A stretch of 64,000 nt of DNA from Azoarcus sp. (lineage in GTDB: Bacteria > Pseudomonadota > Gammaproteobacteria > Burkholderiales > Rhodocyclaceae). The notes below the pieces were generated by a model. It was not told the DNA's origin. It did no database searches and saw nothing but the letters and a program-made list of their open reading frames with translations. The position numbers and the translations under genes were made by a program. This document shows, piece after piece, positions 1-8,869 of the stretch (position 1 is the stretch's first letter; each line of letters opens with the position of its first letter). The DNA lies in assembly GCA_031285965.1 (NCBI GenBank), contig JAITVD010000035.1, positions 1 through 64,000 of the forward strand. Reading direction: 5' to 3'.

Positions 1-121
1 AAAACAGATAAACTGCCCCGAAAAGGCGGTTTCTCCCTGTCCAGAAATCATCCAAAAAACCCAAAAATCCCCGTCCGAAAATCAAACCCAATTCGTCCGG
101 AAATCAAAGCCGCTTTACTCT

Positions 122-694
122 TCAGTCGCCTTTGCCGAGCGATCCTTGCTGGCGCTTGGTGGCGACTTCGGCGGGGCGCAATTTGCCCGCCAGACGGTCG
201 AGCACGCCATTGATGAATCTGTGCCCGTCCGAGCCCCCGTATTTTTTTGCCAATTCAATGGCTTCGTTGATGATGACGCGGTAGGGCGTTTCGATGCCGT
301 GGCGCAGTTCAAAAAAGGCCAGCAGCAAGATGGCATGCTCGACCGGCGAAAGTTCCGCGACGGCGCGGGTGAGCAGCGGTTCGATGATTGTCCGTGCCTC
401 GGGCGCTTCCTGTACCGCGCCTTGCAGCAGGGCGGCGAAGAATTCCGCGTCCGGCGGGGTACGTGGCTTGGTTTTCTTGGCATCCTGCGCGTCGTTTTCC
501 AGCGGGGCGCTGGCAAGAATCTCTTCGATGGCGAGCAGTTGCGCTTGCGGCGGCTGATCGGGCAGCGACAGTTTGATAGGCTCGCGGGCTTCTTCTGGTG
601 GGAATTCATGCAGCAGCCATTGATAAATGCCTTGTAGCGCAAGTTCCCGCGCCCGTTTTCGGGCGGTGATTTCCCGCCGTCCTCCCCGGCTCAT
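122..694 (-). CDS. nusB: Transcription antitermination factor NusB
   Basis: NusB binds boxA RNA with NusE (S10) and supports processive rRNA transcription. The 190-residue product carries the family pattern: a basic N-terminus followed by [15 protein letters not shown] (about residues 14-28), and near the C-terminus [13 protein letters not shown] and [10 protein letters not shown]. At 190 aa it is longer than the usual ~140 aa. The surplus lies mainly in a charged, low-complexity stretch at about residues 63-85 and in a short tail. It is the last gene of the rib operon and its ATG overlaps the ribH stop by 4 bp, so the two are probably translationally coupled. Placement of nusB after ribH is common in proteobacteria. 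Confidence 0.95.
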   Translation of the reverse strand: MSRGGRREITARKRARELALQGIYQWLLHEFPPEEAREPIKLSLPDQPPQAQLLAIEEILASAPLENDAQDAKKTKPRTPPDAEFFAALLQGAVQEAPEARTIIEPLLTRAVAELSPVEHAILLLAFFELRHGIETPYRVIINEAIELAKKYGGSDGHRFINGVLDRLAGKLRPAEVATKRQQGSLGKGD

Positions 695-1161
695 GGCAGC
701 GCCTTCAGCAGATTGGCCATTTCGATTGCCGCCTTCGCGCAGTCGCGGCCTTTTTCGCGCATCCGCGCCAACGCCTGGTCGTCGTTCTCGGTGGTCAGTA
801 CGCCGTTGGAAATCGGCAGCCCGCTGTCGAGCGCGACGCGGGAAATGCCCGCGCCCATTTCGTTTGAAACAAGCTCGAAATGATAGGTTTCGCCCCGGAT
901 GACCGCGCCCAGCGCGACCAAAGCGTCGAACTGCCCGCTCTTGGCGAAACGCTGTAGCGCCAGGGGAATTTCAAGCGCGCCGGGTACGGTGGCAATCCTG
1001 ATGGCATCGGGCGCGACACCGAGGGCGCACAATTCTTCGATACATGCCGACAGCAGCCCTTCGCCCACGTCTGGGTTGAAGCGGCTCATGACCACGCCGA
1101 CGCGCAGTCCTTGTCCGTTGAGATGAGGTTCGTATTCTGTGATGCCGTTGTAGCGAGCCAT
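691..1161 (-). CDS. ribH: 6,7-dimethyl-8-ribityllumazine synthase
   Basis: RibH condenses 5-amino-6-ribitylaminouracil with 3,4-dihydroxy-2-butanone 4-phosphate to give lumazine, the penultimate riboflavin step. The 156-residue protein has the family hallmarks [11 protein letters not shown] near residue 28 and [16 protein letters not shown] near residue 83, the latter with the conserved catalytic histidine. Length is typical. It lies 36 bp after ribBA and overlaps nusB by 4 bp. The substrate phosphate sugar is made by the neighbouring ribBA product. Confidence 0.95.
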   Translation of the reverse strand: MARYNGITEYEPHLNGQGLRVGVVMSRFNPDVGEGLLSACIEELCALGVAPDAIRIATVPGALEIPLALQRFAKSGQFDALVALGAVIRGETYHFELVSNEMGAGISRVALDSGLPISNGVLTTENDDQALARMREKGRDCAKAAIEMANLLKALP

Positions 1162-1197
1162 AGTGTTATGCGGGCAAGAAAAGCGGGAAGAAATGAT

Positions 1198-2403
1198 TCA
1201 GCCGGGTTCGGATTCGCTGGAGCCTGCGGCATGCTGGCTATGCAGGTCGTCCGGGGGCGCGATAAAGCCCGCGATTTCTAGTCCGAAGCCGGCCATGTTG
1301 GGAATCTTGCGCGGGCTGGACAGCACACGCATCTTGCCGACGTTCAAGCTGCACAGGATTTGCGCGCCGACGCCGGAGAGCCTCGCGTCCCATCGAGCGC
1401 GGGGCGCGTGGTGACCCGCAAAGCGGTCGAGCAATTCCTGCCCGGTCTGCGGGCGGTACATGAGCACGATGACGCCCGCTTTGGCTTCGGCAAGTTCCTT
1501 GAACGCCTGATGAAGCGGATAGGAATGGAGGGTCGGGGCGGGGTCGAGAAAGTCGATGAAAGAAACCGGTTCATGTACCCGGACGAGCGTTTCGGTTTCG
1601 GGGCGGATGTCGCCGCAGTAGACCGCAAAATGCACATCGTTCGAGGTCGTGTCGCGGAAGGCTGCTAAGTGGAAGCGCCCGAAAGGCGTGTCGATTTCCT
1701 TGTCGGCAATGCGTTCGACCAGTTGCTCGTTGGCGGCGCGGTATTCGATGAGGTCGCGGATAGCGCCGATTTTGAGCTTGTGCTTGCGGGCGAATTCGAC
1801 CAAATCGGGCAGCCGCGCCATTGTGCCGTCTTCCTTGAGCACTTCGCAGATGACCGCAGCGGGTTCCAGCCCGGCAAGCTGGGTGAGGTCGCAGCCTGCC
1901 TCGGTGTGTCCGGCGCGGATGAGCACGCCGCCGTTCTGTGCGGCGAGCGGAAAGATGTGGCCAGGCATCACGATGTCCGTCGGTTTGGCGTGGCGGGCAA
2001 CGGCCACCTGTATCGTGCGGGCGCGGTCATGCGCCGAAATGCCTGTGGTCACGCCAGTGGCGGCTTCGATGGAAGCGGTAAAGGCCGTTCCGTGCGCGGC
2101 ACGGTTATCCCTCACCATCTGTTCGAGACCAAGCTGTCCGCAACGTTCGGCGGTGAGCGTCAGGCAGACAAGGCCGCGCCCGTGCGTGACCATGAAATTG
2201 ATGGCTTCCGGGGTGACGAATTCGGCGGCCATCAACAAGTCGCCCTCATTCTCGCGATCTTCTTCGTCGACGAGCACGACGATGCGTCCGGCCTTGATGT
2301 CGGCGATGATTTCGGAAATTGGGGACAAGGCGCTTTTGTGCGCGGAAACTTGTGGCGGAGTGTTATGAAGCGGCATCGGAATGTTATGGATTTGTGCGCT
2401 CAT
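1198..2403 (-). CDS. ribBA: RibBA-type protein: DHBP synthase with degenerate GTP cyclohydrolase II domain
   Basis: The N-terminal half (about residues 25-230) is a 3,4-dihydroxy-2-butanone 4-phosphate synthase. It shows the metal and substrate loop DEEDRENEGDL, then THGRGLVCLTLT and GHTEAGCDLTQLAGL. The C-terminal half aligns with GTP cyclohydrolase II in position only. The zinc-binding cysteines and the CGxQL signature expected after the RVH motif are absent; here RVHEPVSFIDFLD follows directly. I infer that this protein makes DHBP only, like the RibBX-type hybrids known in proteobacteria, and that a separate RibA lies outside the window. It sits between ribE and ribH in one operon. Confidence 0.92.
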   Translation of the reverse strand: MSAQIHNIPMPLHNTPPQVSAHKSALSPISEIIADIKAGRIVVLVDEEDRENEGDLLMAAEFVTPEAINFMVTHGRGLVCLTLTAERCGQLGLEQMVRDNRAAHGTAFTASIEAATGVTTGISAHDRARTIQVAVARHAKPTDIVMPGHIFPLAAQNGGVLIRAGHTEAGCDLTQLAGLEPAAVICEVLKEDGTMARLPDLVEFARKHKLKIGAIRDLIEYRAANEQLVERIADKEIDTPFGRFHLAAFRDTTSNDVHFAVYCGDIRPETETLVRVHEPVSFIDFLDPAPTLHSYPLHQAFKELAEAKAGVIVLMYRPQTGQELLDRFAGHHAPRARWDARLSGVGAQILCSLNVGKMRVLSSPRKIPNMAGFGLEIAGFIAPPDDLHSQHAAGSSESEPG

Positions 2404-2436
2404 TGCGTGTCTCGATAGTCTGGAGGCGCGGGCGCA

Positions 2437-3045
2437 TCAGGAAGCGCCCTGTTCCTCGCGCCACGCCATCATGCGCTCGACATAGCGGGCGATGAGGTCG
2501 ATTTCGAGGTTGACCCTATCACCTGCTTTCAAGTGCTTGAAGTTGGTGATGGCAACCGTATGCGGAATCAGGTTGATCGAAAAATCGCGCCCGTGCACGT
2601 CATTGACCGTGAGGCTCACGCCATTCACGGTGACGGAACCCTTGCGGGCGATGTAGCCCACGATGGCGTCCGGCGCGCGCACTACGAGTTCATGGCTCTC
2701 CGCCAGCGGCGCGAAACGCATGACTTCGCCAATGCCATCCACATGTCCCGTGACCAGATGGCCACCGATGAGACCGTTGAGAGCCAGCGCCTTTTCGAGG
2801 TTGACCTCACTGCCCACGGAGTCCAGCCCAACCGAGCAGTTGAGGGTTTCCCGCGACACGTCGAATTTTGCCCGGCTGCCGTCCATTGCGATGACCGTTA
2901 GGCATACGCCGCTGTTGGCGATGCTGTCGCCGAGGGCGACGCCTTCAAGCCCGAGGCTGCCCGTGTCAACAGTGAGGCGCAGGCCATCGCCCAAGGGTTC
3001 GATTTGTTCGATACGGCCTGTTGCGGCCACGATTCCTGAAAACAT
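2437..3045 (-). CDS. ribE: Riboflavin synthase, alpha subunit
   Basis: Riboflavin synthase dismutates two lumazine molecules to riboflavin. The 202-residue protein begins with the diagnostic MFSGIV and contains two lumazine-binding repeats: the first has GVCLTVIAMDG and LEKALALNGLIGGHLVTGHV, the second GSVTVNGVSLTVNDV. Length is normal. It is the first gene of the visible rib operon (ribE-ribBA-ribH-nusB), 33 bp ahead of ribBA. No ribD and no recognisable FMN riboswitch lie in the 39 bp between it and dsbD. Confidence 0.95.
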   Translation of the reverse strand: MFSGIVAATGRIEQIEPLGDGLRLTVDTGSLGLEGVALGDSIANSGVCLTVIAMDGSRAKFDVSRETLNCSVGLDSVGSEVNLEKALALNGLIGGHLVTGHVDGIGEVMRFAPLAESHELVVRAPDAIVGYIARKGSVTVNGVSLTVNDVHGRDFSINLIPHTVAITNFKHLKAGDRVNLEIDLIARYVERMMAWREEQGAS

Positions 3046-3084
3046 AGCGCGGACGAGGAGGGCGGAAAACCTTGGATTATAGGC

Positions 3085-4686
3085 TCAAAGCGGCTCTAGC
3101 GCACGCTTGAGCAGGGCGGAGAACGGGGCTGCGGGCATGAATCCGGCAACACGCAAATCTTTCCGCTGCTTGCCGTCCGCGCCAAAAAACACGATGCCCG
3201 GAGGGCCGACGAAGCCAAACCGCTGGAGCAAAGCCTTGTGCGAATCGTCATAATCAGTCACGTCGACCCGCAGCAACTGCAAGCGTTCCATTTGCGCGGC
3301 AACCTGCGGGTCGCTGAAAGTGTCACGTTCCATTTCCTTGCAAGCGGCGCACCAGTCGGCATAAAAATCGAGCAGGACAGGGCGGCTGGCGGCGGCCAGT
3401 TGGGCATCGAGTTCGGCTCCTGAATGAATTTCCCCGAAACCGGACAGGGCGGTGCTCGTCGTGTCTGTCAGCCCCGAGAGCGCCGGGTAGGCAATCCATG
3501 CCGCTGCGGCCAGCAGCAGCACGCCTCCTGCTTTTCGGATGCCCTCCATCCACGCTCCGGCCTTTGGCAGCAGCGAATGCGCCGCCAGCGCCACAATGAT
3601 GAGCGGCACGCCCATGCCCAGCGCGAGCGTGAAGAGCGCCAGCCCTCCCAGAACCGCATCGCCGGTTTTGGCGATATAGAGCAACGCGCCCGCCAGCGGC
3701 GCTGTGACGCACGGGCTGACGATGAGTGCCGAGAGCGCACCCATGAACGCTACGCCGCCGAGATGGCCTCCCTTTTTCTGGTTGGCGGCGCTGGCGAGCC
3801 GATTTTGCAGCGCGGCGGGCAGCCGCAGTTCAAAGAATCCAAACATCGACAGCGCCAACACGACGAACAGCGAGGCGAAAACCAGCGGAACCCACGTGCT
3901 TTGCAGCGCCGCCGAAAGCAGGGAGCCGGTCAGACCCGCCGCCACGCCCGCCAGCGCATAGACAAGCGCCATCCCGAGCACATAGGCGATAGAGAGCGCC
4001 AGCGCGCGCGGACGGGAGGAGGGCGTACCCGTGCCGACAATGATGCCGGACAGAATCGGAATCATCGGAAAGACGCAGGGCGTAAACGCCAGCAGCAGCC
4101 CAAGCCCGAAAAAACTGACCAGCGCCAGCGGCACGCTGGCCGAAGAGAGCAGTCCCGCCAGCCGCCCGCTTTCATCGCCGCTTTGCGCGGAGCCGCCCGC
4201 GCCGCCGTCCTCTACGCTCATTGGAACGGCGCTTTCGGCGGCTGCGGGCAGCGCGATTTCAGCGCGTTGCACCGTAGGGGGATAGCAGATGCCGCCTTCC
4301 CAGCAGCCTTGGCTTTTTACGGACAGGGTGAAACGCCTGTTTTTTGGCGGGGCGCTGACAGACAGCCGCATGCGCAAGAGGCCGTGGCAGGCTTCGACTT
4401 TCCCGAAAACGGGGTCATCCTTGCGAGGGCAGGGCGGGCGGTCGATTGGGCCGAGGGCGATTCCGCCGGGGCTTGCCTCAAACGCGAAACGCTCGCCATA
4501 AAGGTAATAGTTGGGGGCGATTTCAAAAAGGATTTCCACGGCATCATGGCTGACGGCGCGTGCGCTCATGGCAAAAGCCTTTTCCACGGGCAACGGCTCG
4601 TCTGCCTGTGAAAAGGGTGCGCAAAGCGCCAGCAGGCACATGAAGAAGAAAGCGGGAGGGCGGCGGAAAATCGGCATGGGGCGCAC
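3085..4686 (-). CDS. dsbD: Thiol:disulfide interchange protein DsbD
   Basis: DsbD carries electrons from cytoplasmic thioredoxin across the membrane to periplasmic thiol proteins, including those that keep haem-attachment cysteines reduced. The 533-residue protein has a signal peptide (about 1-28), an alpha domain with cysteines 128 and 134 (CWEGGICYPP), a membrane domain of about eight helices with paired cysteines in FTPCVFPM and VSPCVTAP, and a C-terminal thioredoxin-like gamma domain with DWCAACKEMERD. All six expected redox cysteines are present. It lies 9 bp after cutA. It probably serves the many c-type cytochromes encoded between 11 and 21 kb. Confidence 0.95.
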   Translation of the reverse strand: MRPMPIFRRPPAFFFMCLLALCAPFSQADEPLPVEKAFAMSARAVSHDAVEILFEIAPNYYLYGERFAFEASPGGIALGPIDRPPCPRKDDPVFGKVEACHGLLRMRLSVSAPPKNRRFTLSVKSQGCWEGGICYPPTVQRAEIALPAAAESAVPMSVEDGGAGGSAQSGDESGRLAGLLSSASVPLALVSFFGLGLLLAFTPCVFPMIPILSGIIVGTGTPSSRPRALALSIAYVLGMALVYALAGVAAGLTGSLLSAALQSTWVPLVFASLFVVLALSMFGFFELRLPAALQNRLASAANQKKGGHLGGVAFMGALSALIVSPCVTAPLAGALLYIAKTGDAVLGGLALFTLALGMGVPLIIVALAAHSLLPKAGAWMEGIRKAGGVLLLAAAAWIAYPALSGLTDTTSTALSGFGEIHSGAELDAQLAAASRPVLLDFYADWCAACKEMERDTFSDPQVAAQMERLQLLRVDVTDYDDSHKALLQRFGFVGPPGIVFFGADGKQRKDLRVAGFMPAAPFSALLKRALEPL

Positions 4687-4695
4687 AGCAGGAAA

Positions 4696-5052
4696 TCAGG
4701 GCAGGGCGGGCGGCGCAGGATTTGGCATCGTAACCGAAGCGGCCACCCAGTCAAGGTAAGCGTCCAGCCCGCGCGTGACGGGCAGCGCGATGAGTTCCGG
4801 GACTTCATAAGGATGCAGGGCTTGCACTGCCGCTTCAAGCGCCGGGTAGCAGGTGCGGGTTGTCTTGATGAGCAAAGGAATTTCGGCAGCCGTTTCAACT
4901 TTGCCCCGCCAGCGGTATACCGACCCGCACGGCGCGAGAATATTGACGCAAGCTGCAAGGCTTTCTTCGACGAGCCGCGCCGCCAGCACGTCTGCGCTCG
5001 CCCGGTCGGGCAGGGCGGTGAGGACGAGAAGGACTTCTGTTTCGGGATTCAT
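4696..5052 (-). CDS. cutA: CutA1 family divalent-cation tolerance protein
   Basis: A 118-residue CutA1-type protein, a small trimeric protein of the PII-like fold linked by name to copper tolerance but without a settled biochemical role. Family features are the N-terminal strand LLVLTALPDRASAD, ACVNILAPCGSVYRWRGKVE in the middle, and YEVPELIALPVTRG near the end. Length matches the family. It is directly upstream of dsbD with 9 bp between them, an arrangement seen in other proteobacteria (cutA-dsbD), so the two are probably cotranscribed. Confidence 0.93.
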   Translation of the reverse strand: MNPETEVLLVLTALPDRASADVLAARLVEESLAACVNILAPCGSVYRWRGKVETAAEIPLLIKTTRTCYPALEAAVQALHPYEVPELIALPVTRGLDAYLDWVAASVTMPNPAPPALP

Positions 5053-5249
5053 GTCATTGGGCGCAATTCATGCCGTGGGTGGCCTTGATGAGAGGCGTGG
5101 TCATTCTTTTGTTGTCAGCGATGCAGGATGGGGCTGCTGTCATGTTCTCTCTTTTGCCACGAAAGCATATCCGTACTTGCTGCAAGTGATGGTTTTACTT
5201 TGCCACCTATTGGTTGGTTTATATCAATCAATCCACCAGCCGCATTTAT

Positions 5250-5678
5250 CTATTGCGGCAACAGTGCAGACAGACCGCGCTTGGCGAGCGTGCTGACTGC
5301 ATTTTTGTCGAAAGACAAGAATGCCGCCGCCGCACCTCGCGCAAGGCCACGGCCCGTGTATTCAATAACGCCGTCGGCAAAGTCGCCGCCCGCGTCAAGC
5401 ATTTGCAGCCCCGCTTCAACCTCATCTTCAGCAATGACGACATGGTCGAATTCGATAAAACGCCGAATGCCTGCCGCAATGGAGTCATGGGAGTACCGCC
5501 TTTCGCCGGCATCGGTTTTTATTGACTGCATCACCCATGCCACTTCACAGAAAACATGGGTTGGGACAATGACCATCGAGGCGGACGCCAAAGCGTCACA
5601 CGCAATGCGCGCCTGTAGCTTATCGTCATTCAGCATGACACGGACAATCACGTTGGTATCGACGACAAAGGCGGTCAC
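5250..5678 (-). CDS. PIN-domain toxin, VapC type
   Basis: A 142-residue PIN-domain protein, probably an RNase toxin. Acidic residues expected for the metal site are visible: Asp7 (FVVDTNVIVR), Glu45 (HVFCEVAWV), Asp99/Asp102 (GGDFADGVIEY) and Asp124 (LSFDKNA). Its start overlaps the stop of the AbrB-like gene by 4 bp, the usual antitoxin-first vapBC order. Which RNA it cleaves cannot be told from sequence. The region between it and cutA (5053-5249) holds no recognisable gene. Confidence 0.88.
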   Translation of the reverse strand: MTAFVVDTNVIVRVMLNDDKLQARIACDALASASMVIVPTHVFCEVAWVMQSIKTDAGERRYSHDSIAAGIRRFIEFDHVVIAEDEVEAGLQMLDAGGDFADGVIEYTGRGLARGAAAAFLSFDKNAVSTLAKRGLSALLPQ

Positions 5679-5947
5679 TTTGCCGCCTCCAACCCTGCCG
5701 ACTCCATGCAGGCATCGGCAATAGCCCTGTCGATTTGCTCTAAACTCAACGGTTCAACCTCGCCAAAGAGGTCGAAGAACGCCCCGTCCAGTTCGGAGAG
5801 GGGGCGTTTTTTGCTTGTTGCCGAAACGCGAAGGCTGGCATCAGGCAGCATTTCAACTGACACACGGTCTCCCGGCTTTACGCCAAGGTGATTCAGCAGG
5901 GCTTTGTTCACCGTGAATTGCCCGGTGCGAGATAAAGCGAAATCCAT
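5675..5947 (-). CDS. AbrB/MazE-type antitoxin, VapB-like
   Basis: A 90-residue protein whose first half is a SpoVT/AbrB swapped-hairpin DNA-binding domain: FALSRTGQFTVNKALLNHLG followed by KPGDRVSVEM. The C-terminal ~45 residues are acidic (ELDGAFFDLFGEVEPL) and would wrap the toxin. The ATG at 5947 is preferred because GGGAG precedes it and the AbrB fold begins there; a longer frame exists up to 6004. It is coupled to the downstream PIN toxin by a 4-bp overlap and is expected to repress its own promoter. Confidence 0.87.
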   Translation of the reverse strand: MDFALSRTGQFTVNKALLNHLGVKPGDRVSVEMLPDASLRVSATSKKRPLSELDGAFFDLFGEVEPLSLEQIDRAIADACMESAGLEAAK

Positions 5948-6004
5948 GATGTGCTCCCGGCTGCCAATGCAGGTACATTGTAGATAATTATGTTGCGCGA
6001 TCAA

Positions 6005-6300
6005 GCCTGCGCCAATAGGTTGATTAGAGCCTGCCCATTACAGGCATCATGGACGGCATAAAACCATATTTATGCTATAGCAATAATTGTTTTAGGCGAT
6101 GACATTTGCAGCCAGCGACACAAAAGCAACTTATTTTTGCTTGCCCTTTCTTTTTATAGGGGAAGTTTAGGCTGTTGCGCCGTTGCAATCGGCTTAGCGT
6201 AAGGTTTTTCCATTTTCTGAATCGGCCTCAGTTTAGCCGAGGCGCTGCCTGCGCGGAATACTTGCTGCGCGAACTCTCCGTCCGGCAAAACGTTCGGGGG
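6005..6300. other. Intergenic region, no gene seen
   Basis: About 300 bp between the divergent antitoxin and htpG promoters. It is more AT-rich than the flanks (around 6055-6165). A 79-codon minus-strand frame overlaps this stretch and the start of htpG, but it has no homology signal I recognise and I do not call it. The promoter of the toxin-antitoxin pair must lie here, but I cannot place it with confidence. Confidence 0.5.
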
Positions 6301-6329
6301 CTTGAAACTCTCCAGTTTCGCCCCCATCT
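6301..6329 (+). promoter_or_regulatory. Sigma-32 heat-shock promoter of htpG
   Basis: The -35 element CTTGAAA (6301-6307) and the -10 element CCCCATCT (6322-6329) are separated by 14 bp. Both match the known RpoH consensus (CTTGAAA, 11-15 bp, CCCCATNT) essentially exactly. The -10 lies 42 bp upstream of the htpG ATG. Confidence 0.93.
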
Positions 6330-6371
6330 GCCCGCTCGCATGAACTTTCGCAACCTTTCGGAGCCATTCCC

Positions 6372-8294
6372 ATGACACAGAGCGCAGAAACACTCAACTT
6401 TCAGGCCGAAGTGAAGCAACTGCTTCATCTGATGATTCACTCGCTGTATTCCAACCGCGAGATTTTCCTGCGGGAACTCATCTCCAATGCGTCGGATGCT
6501 TGCGACAAGCTGCGTTTTGAGGCGATTGACCGGCCCGAACTGCTGGAAGGCGACAGCGAGCTGAAAATCCGCGCGAGCTTTGATGCCGAAGCCAAGACCA
6601 TCACGATTGCCGATAACGGCATCGGGATGAGCCGGGACGAGGCCGTTGCTAATCTAGGCACAATTGCCAAGTCCGGCACGCGGGAGTTTTTTGGCAGCCT
6701 CACCGGCGACAAACAGAAGGACGCGCATCTGATTGGGCAGTTTGGCGTTGGTTTCTATTCCTCTTTCATCGTGGCCGACAAAGTGACCGTCATCACCCGC
6801 CGTGCAGGTTTGCCCGCCACGGAGGCTGTGCGCTGGGAATGCGCGATGGGCGGCGACACGGCGGGCGCGTATACGGTGCAGACCGTGGAGCATGCGGAGC
6901 GGGGGACGGAAATTACGCTCCATCTGCGCGAGGGTCAGGAAGACCTGCTTTCCAGTTGGCGGCTGAAGAGCCTGATCCGCAAGTATTCCGACCATATCGT
7001 CCAGCCTATCCTGATGAAAAAGGAGCAATGGGACGAGGAGAAAAAGGCGGAAATTCAGACTGACGAAGAGGAAACCATCAATCAGGCGAATGCCCTTTGG
7101 GCGCGTCCGCGCAATGAAATCAGCGATGACGAGTACAAGGCGTTTTACAAGCACGTCGGCCACGATTACGACGAGCCGCTCGCCTGGACGCACGCGAAAG
7201 TCGAAGGGCGGCAGGAATATACCCAGTTGCTCTACGTCCCCGCGCACGCCCCCTTCGACCTCTGGGAACGCCATGCCCGACACGGCGTCAAGCTCTATGT
7301 GCGGCGCGTTTTCATCATGGACGATGCCGAAAAGCTCATGCCGCTTTACCTGCGCTTTGTGCGCGGAGTGGTCGATTCGGCAGACCTTCCTCTGAATATC
7401 TCGCGTGAAATCCTTCAGGAATCGAAGGACATCGATGCCATCCGCCAGGGCTGCGCCAAGAAAGTCCTCGGGCTGCTGGAGGATATTGCCGAAAGCGAAG
7501 AGACTGCGGACAGGGAAAAATACGCCGCGTTCTGGAAGGAATTCGGGCGCGTTCTCAAGGAAGGCATCGGCGAGGATTTTGCCAACAAGGAAAAAATCGC
7601 GGGGCTGCTGCGGTTTGCGTCCACCCATGCCGATACGGCGGATGAAACGGTTTCGCTCAAGGACTACATCGCCCGGATGAAGGAAGGGCAAGAGAAAATT
7701 TACTACGTCACTGCCGAGAGCTTCAATGCCGCGCGCAATAGCCCGCATCTTGAAATTTTCCGCAAGAAAGGCATTGAAGTGCTGCTGCTCTCGGATCGCG
7801 TCGACGAGTGGGTGACGGGCAATTTGACCGAATTCGATGGCAAATCGCTGGTGTCGGTCGCTCGCGGGGGGCTTGATCTGGGCAAGCTCGAAGACGAGGC
7901 CGAGAAGAAAGATGCCGAGCAGGCCGCCGACGAATACAAGCCTTTGCTCGAAAAGATGAAAACGAGCCTCGGCGAGCGGGTGAAGGAGGTGCGCGTCACA
8001 CTGCGCCTGACGGACTCCCCGGCTTGCCTTGTCGTGGATGAGCACGACCTTGGGATGAACCTTGGCCGCATCCTCAAGGCTGCCGGACAAAGCGCCCCGG
8101 ATTCAAAGCCCATCCTCGAAATCAACCCGCATCACCCGGCGGTGCTCCGGCTCAAGGCCGAGGAACGGCTGTTCGACGATTGGGCGGCGGTCATCTTCGA
8201 TCAGGCGTTGCTGGCCGAAGGCGGCACGCTCGACGACCCGGCCAGTTTCGTGAAGAGAATCAACCAGTTGATGCTGGCGGTGAGCGCCGCCTGA
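6372..8294 (+). CDS. htpG: Chaperone protein HtpG (bacterial Hsp90)
   Basis: Cytosolic ATP-dependent chaperone of 640 residues. The GHKL ATPase motifs are clear: [32 protein letters not shown] and [12 protein letters not shown] in the first ~135 residues. The middle domain contains [20 protein letters not shown] and [10 protein letters not shown], and the C-terminal dimerisation domain follows. Full family length. It stands alone and is driven by an evident sigma-32 promoter just upstream. It converges with mogA, leaving only 16 bp between the two stops. Confidence 0.98.
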   Translation: MTQSAETLNFQAEVKQLLHLMIHSLYSNREIFLRELISNASDACDKLRFEAIDRPELLEGDSELKIRASFDAEAKTITIADNGIGMSRDEAVANLGTIAKSGTREFFGSLTGDKQKDAHLIGQFGVGFYSSFIVADKVTVITRRAGLPATEAVRWECAMGGDTAGAYTVQTVEHAERGTEITLHLREGQEDLLSSWRLKSLIRKYSDHIVQPILMKKEQWDEEKKAEIQTDEEETINQANALWARPRNEISDDEYKAFYKHVGHDYDEPLAWTHAKVEGRQEYTQLLYVPAHAPFDLWERHARHGVKLYVRRVFIMDDAEKLMPLYLRFVRGVVDSADLPLNISREILQESKDIDAIRQGCAKKVLGLLEDIAESEETADREKYAAFWKEFGRVLKEGIGEDFANKEKIAGLLRFASTHADTADETVSLKDYIARMKEGQEKIYYVTAESFNAARNSPHLEIFRKKGIEVLLLSDRVDEWVTGNLTEFDGKSLVSVARGGLDLGKLEDEAEKKDAEQAADEYKPLLEKMKTSLGERVKEVRVTLRLTDSPACLVVDEHDLGMNLGRILKAAGQSAPDSKPILEINPHHPAVLRLKAEERLFDDWAAVIFDQALLAEGGTLDDPASFVKRINQLMLAVSAA

Positions 8295-8310
8295 GCAATG
8301 GCTGCCGGAT

Positions 8311-8856
8311 TTATCTACGTGCGGCGGTCGCGGGACGGAAAGCCGCGCAGAAATCCGGGCGGGTTTCGAGATACGGGCCGCCGATAAGGTCGATGCAGTA
8401 AGGCACGGCGGGAAAGACGGCATGGAGGCATTCGGCGATGGCCGATGGTTTGCCGGGCAGGTTGATGATGAGGCTTTGCCCCCGGATGCCCGCCGTCTGC
8501 CGGGAAAGAATCGCTGTCGGGACATGGGCGAGCGAGACGGCGCGCATTTGCTCGCCGAAGCCCGGCAGCATCTTTGAGCAGACTTTTTCGGTGGCCTCCG
8601 GCGTTACGTCCCGAGGCGCGGGGCCGGTTCCGCCAGTGGTGACGACGAGGCAGCAGCCCTCACGGTCGCAGAGTTCCCGCAGCACGGCTTCAATCAGCGC
8701 CTCTTCGTCAGGGATGACGCGCCCGACGGCTTCCCAAGAGCCTTTGATGGTGCGCGTGAGCCAGTCCTGAATTGCGGGGCCGCCCTTGTCTTCGTATTCG
8801 TTGCGGCTGGCGCGGTCGGAGACGGTCAGGATGCCAATGCGCGGTGTGCTGTCCAT
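8311..8856 (-). CDS. mog: Molybdopterin adenylyltransferase MogA
   Basis: MogA adenylylates molybdopterin before molybdenum insertion by MoeA. The 181-residue MoCF-biosynthesis domain shows IGILTVSDRASRNEYEDKGG at the start, the signature TTGGTGPAPRDVTPEA and a substrate-binding region near INLPGKPSA. Length agrees with MogA rather than the shorter MoaB. It follows resC by 13 bp, so this cofactor gene is attached to the nrf/cytochrome-maturation operon rather than to the main Moco run at 14-19 kb. Confidence 0.93.
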   Translation of the reverse strand: MDSTPRIGILTVSDRASRNEYEDKGGPAIQDWLTRTIKGSWEAVGRVIPDEEALIEAVLRELCDREGCCLVVTTGGTGPAPRDVTPEATEKVCSKMLPGFGEQMRAVSLAHVPTAILSRQTAGIRGQSLIINLPGKPSAIAECLHAVFPAVPYCIDLIGGPYLETRPDFCAAFRPATAARR

Positions 8857-8869
8857 ATTGGGGAGCCTG

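Noticed and set aside
3046-3084. FMN riboswitch ahead of the rib operon
   Set aside because: Only 39 bp separate ribE from dsbD and no RFN-type conserved elements are present.
3424-4611. Long open frame (395 codons) antisense to dsbD
   Set aside because: It lies entirely opposite dsbD, has low-complexity Arg/Gln-rich content and no family motif; an expected by-product of GC-rich codon use.
6654-8090. Antisense open frame of 478 codons within htpG
   Set aside because: htpG is unmistakable on the other strand; the antisense product has no recognisable domain.
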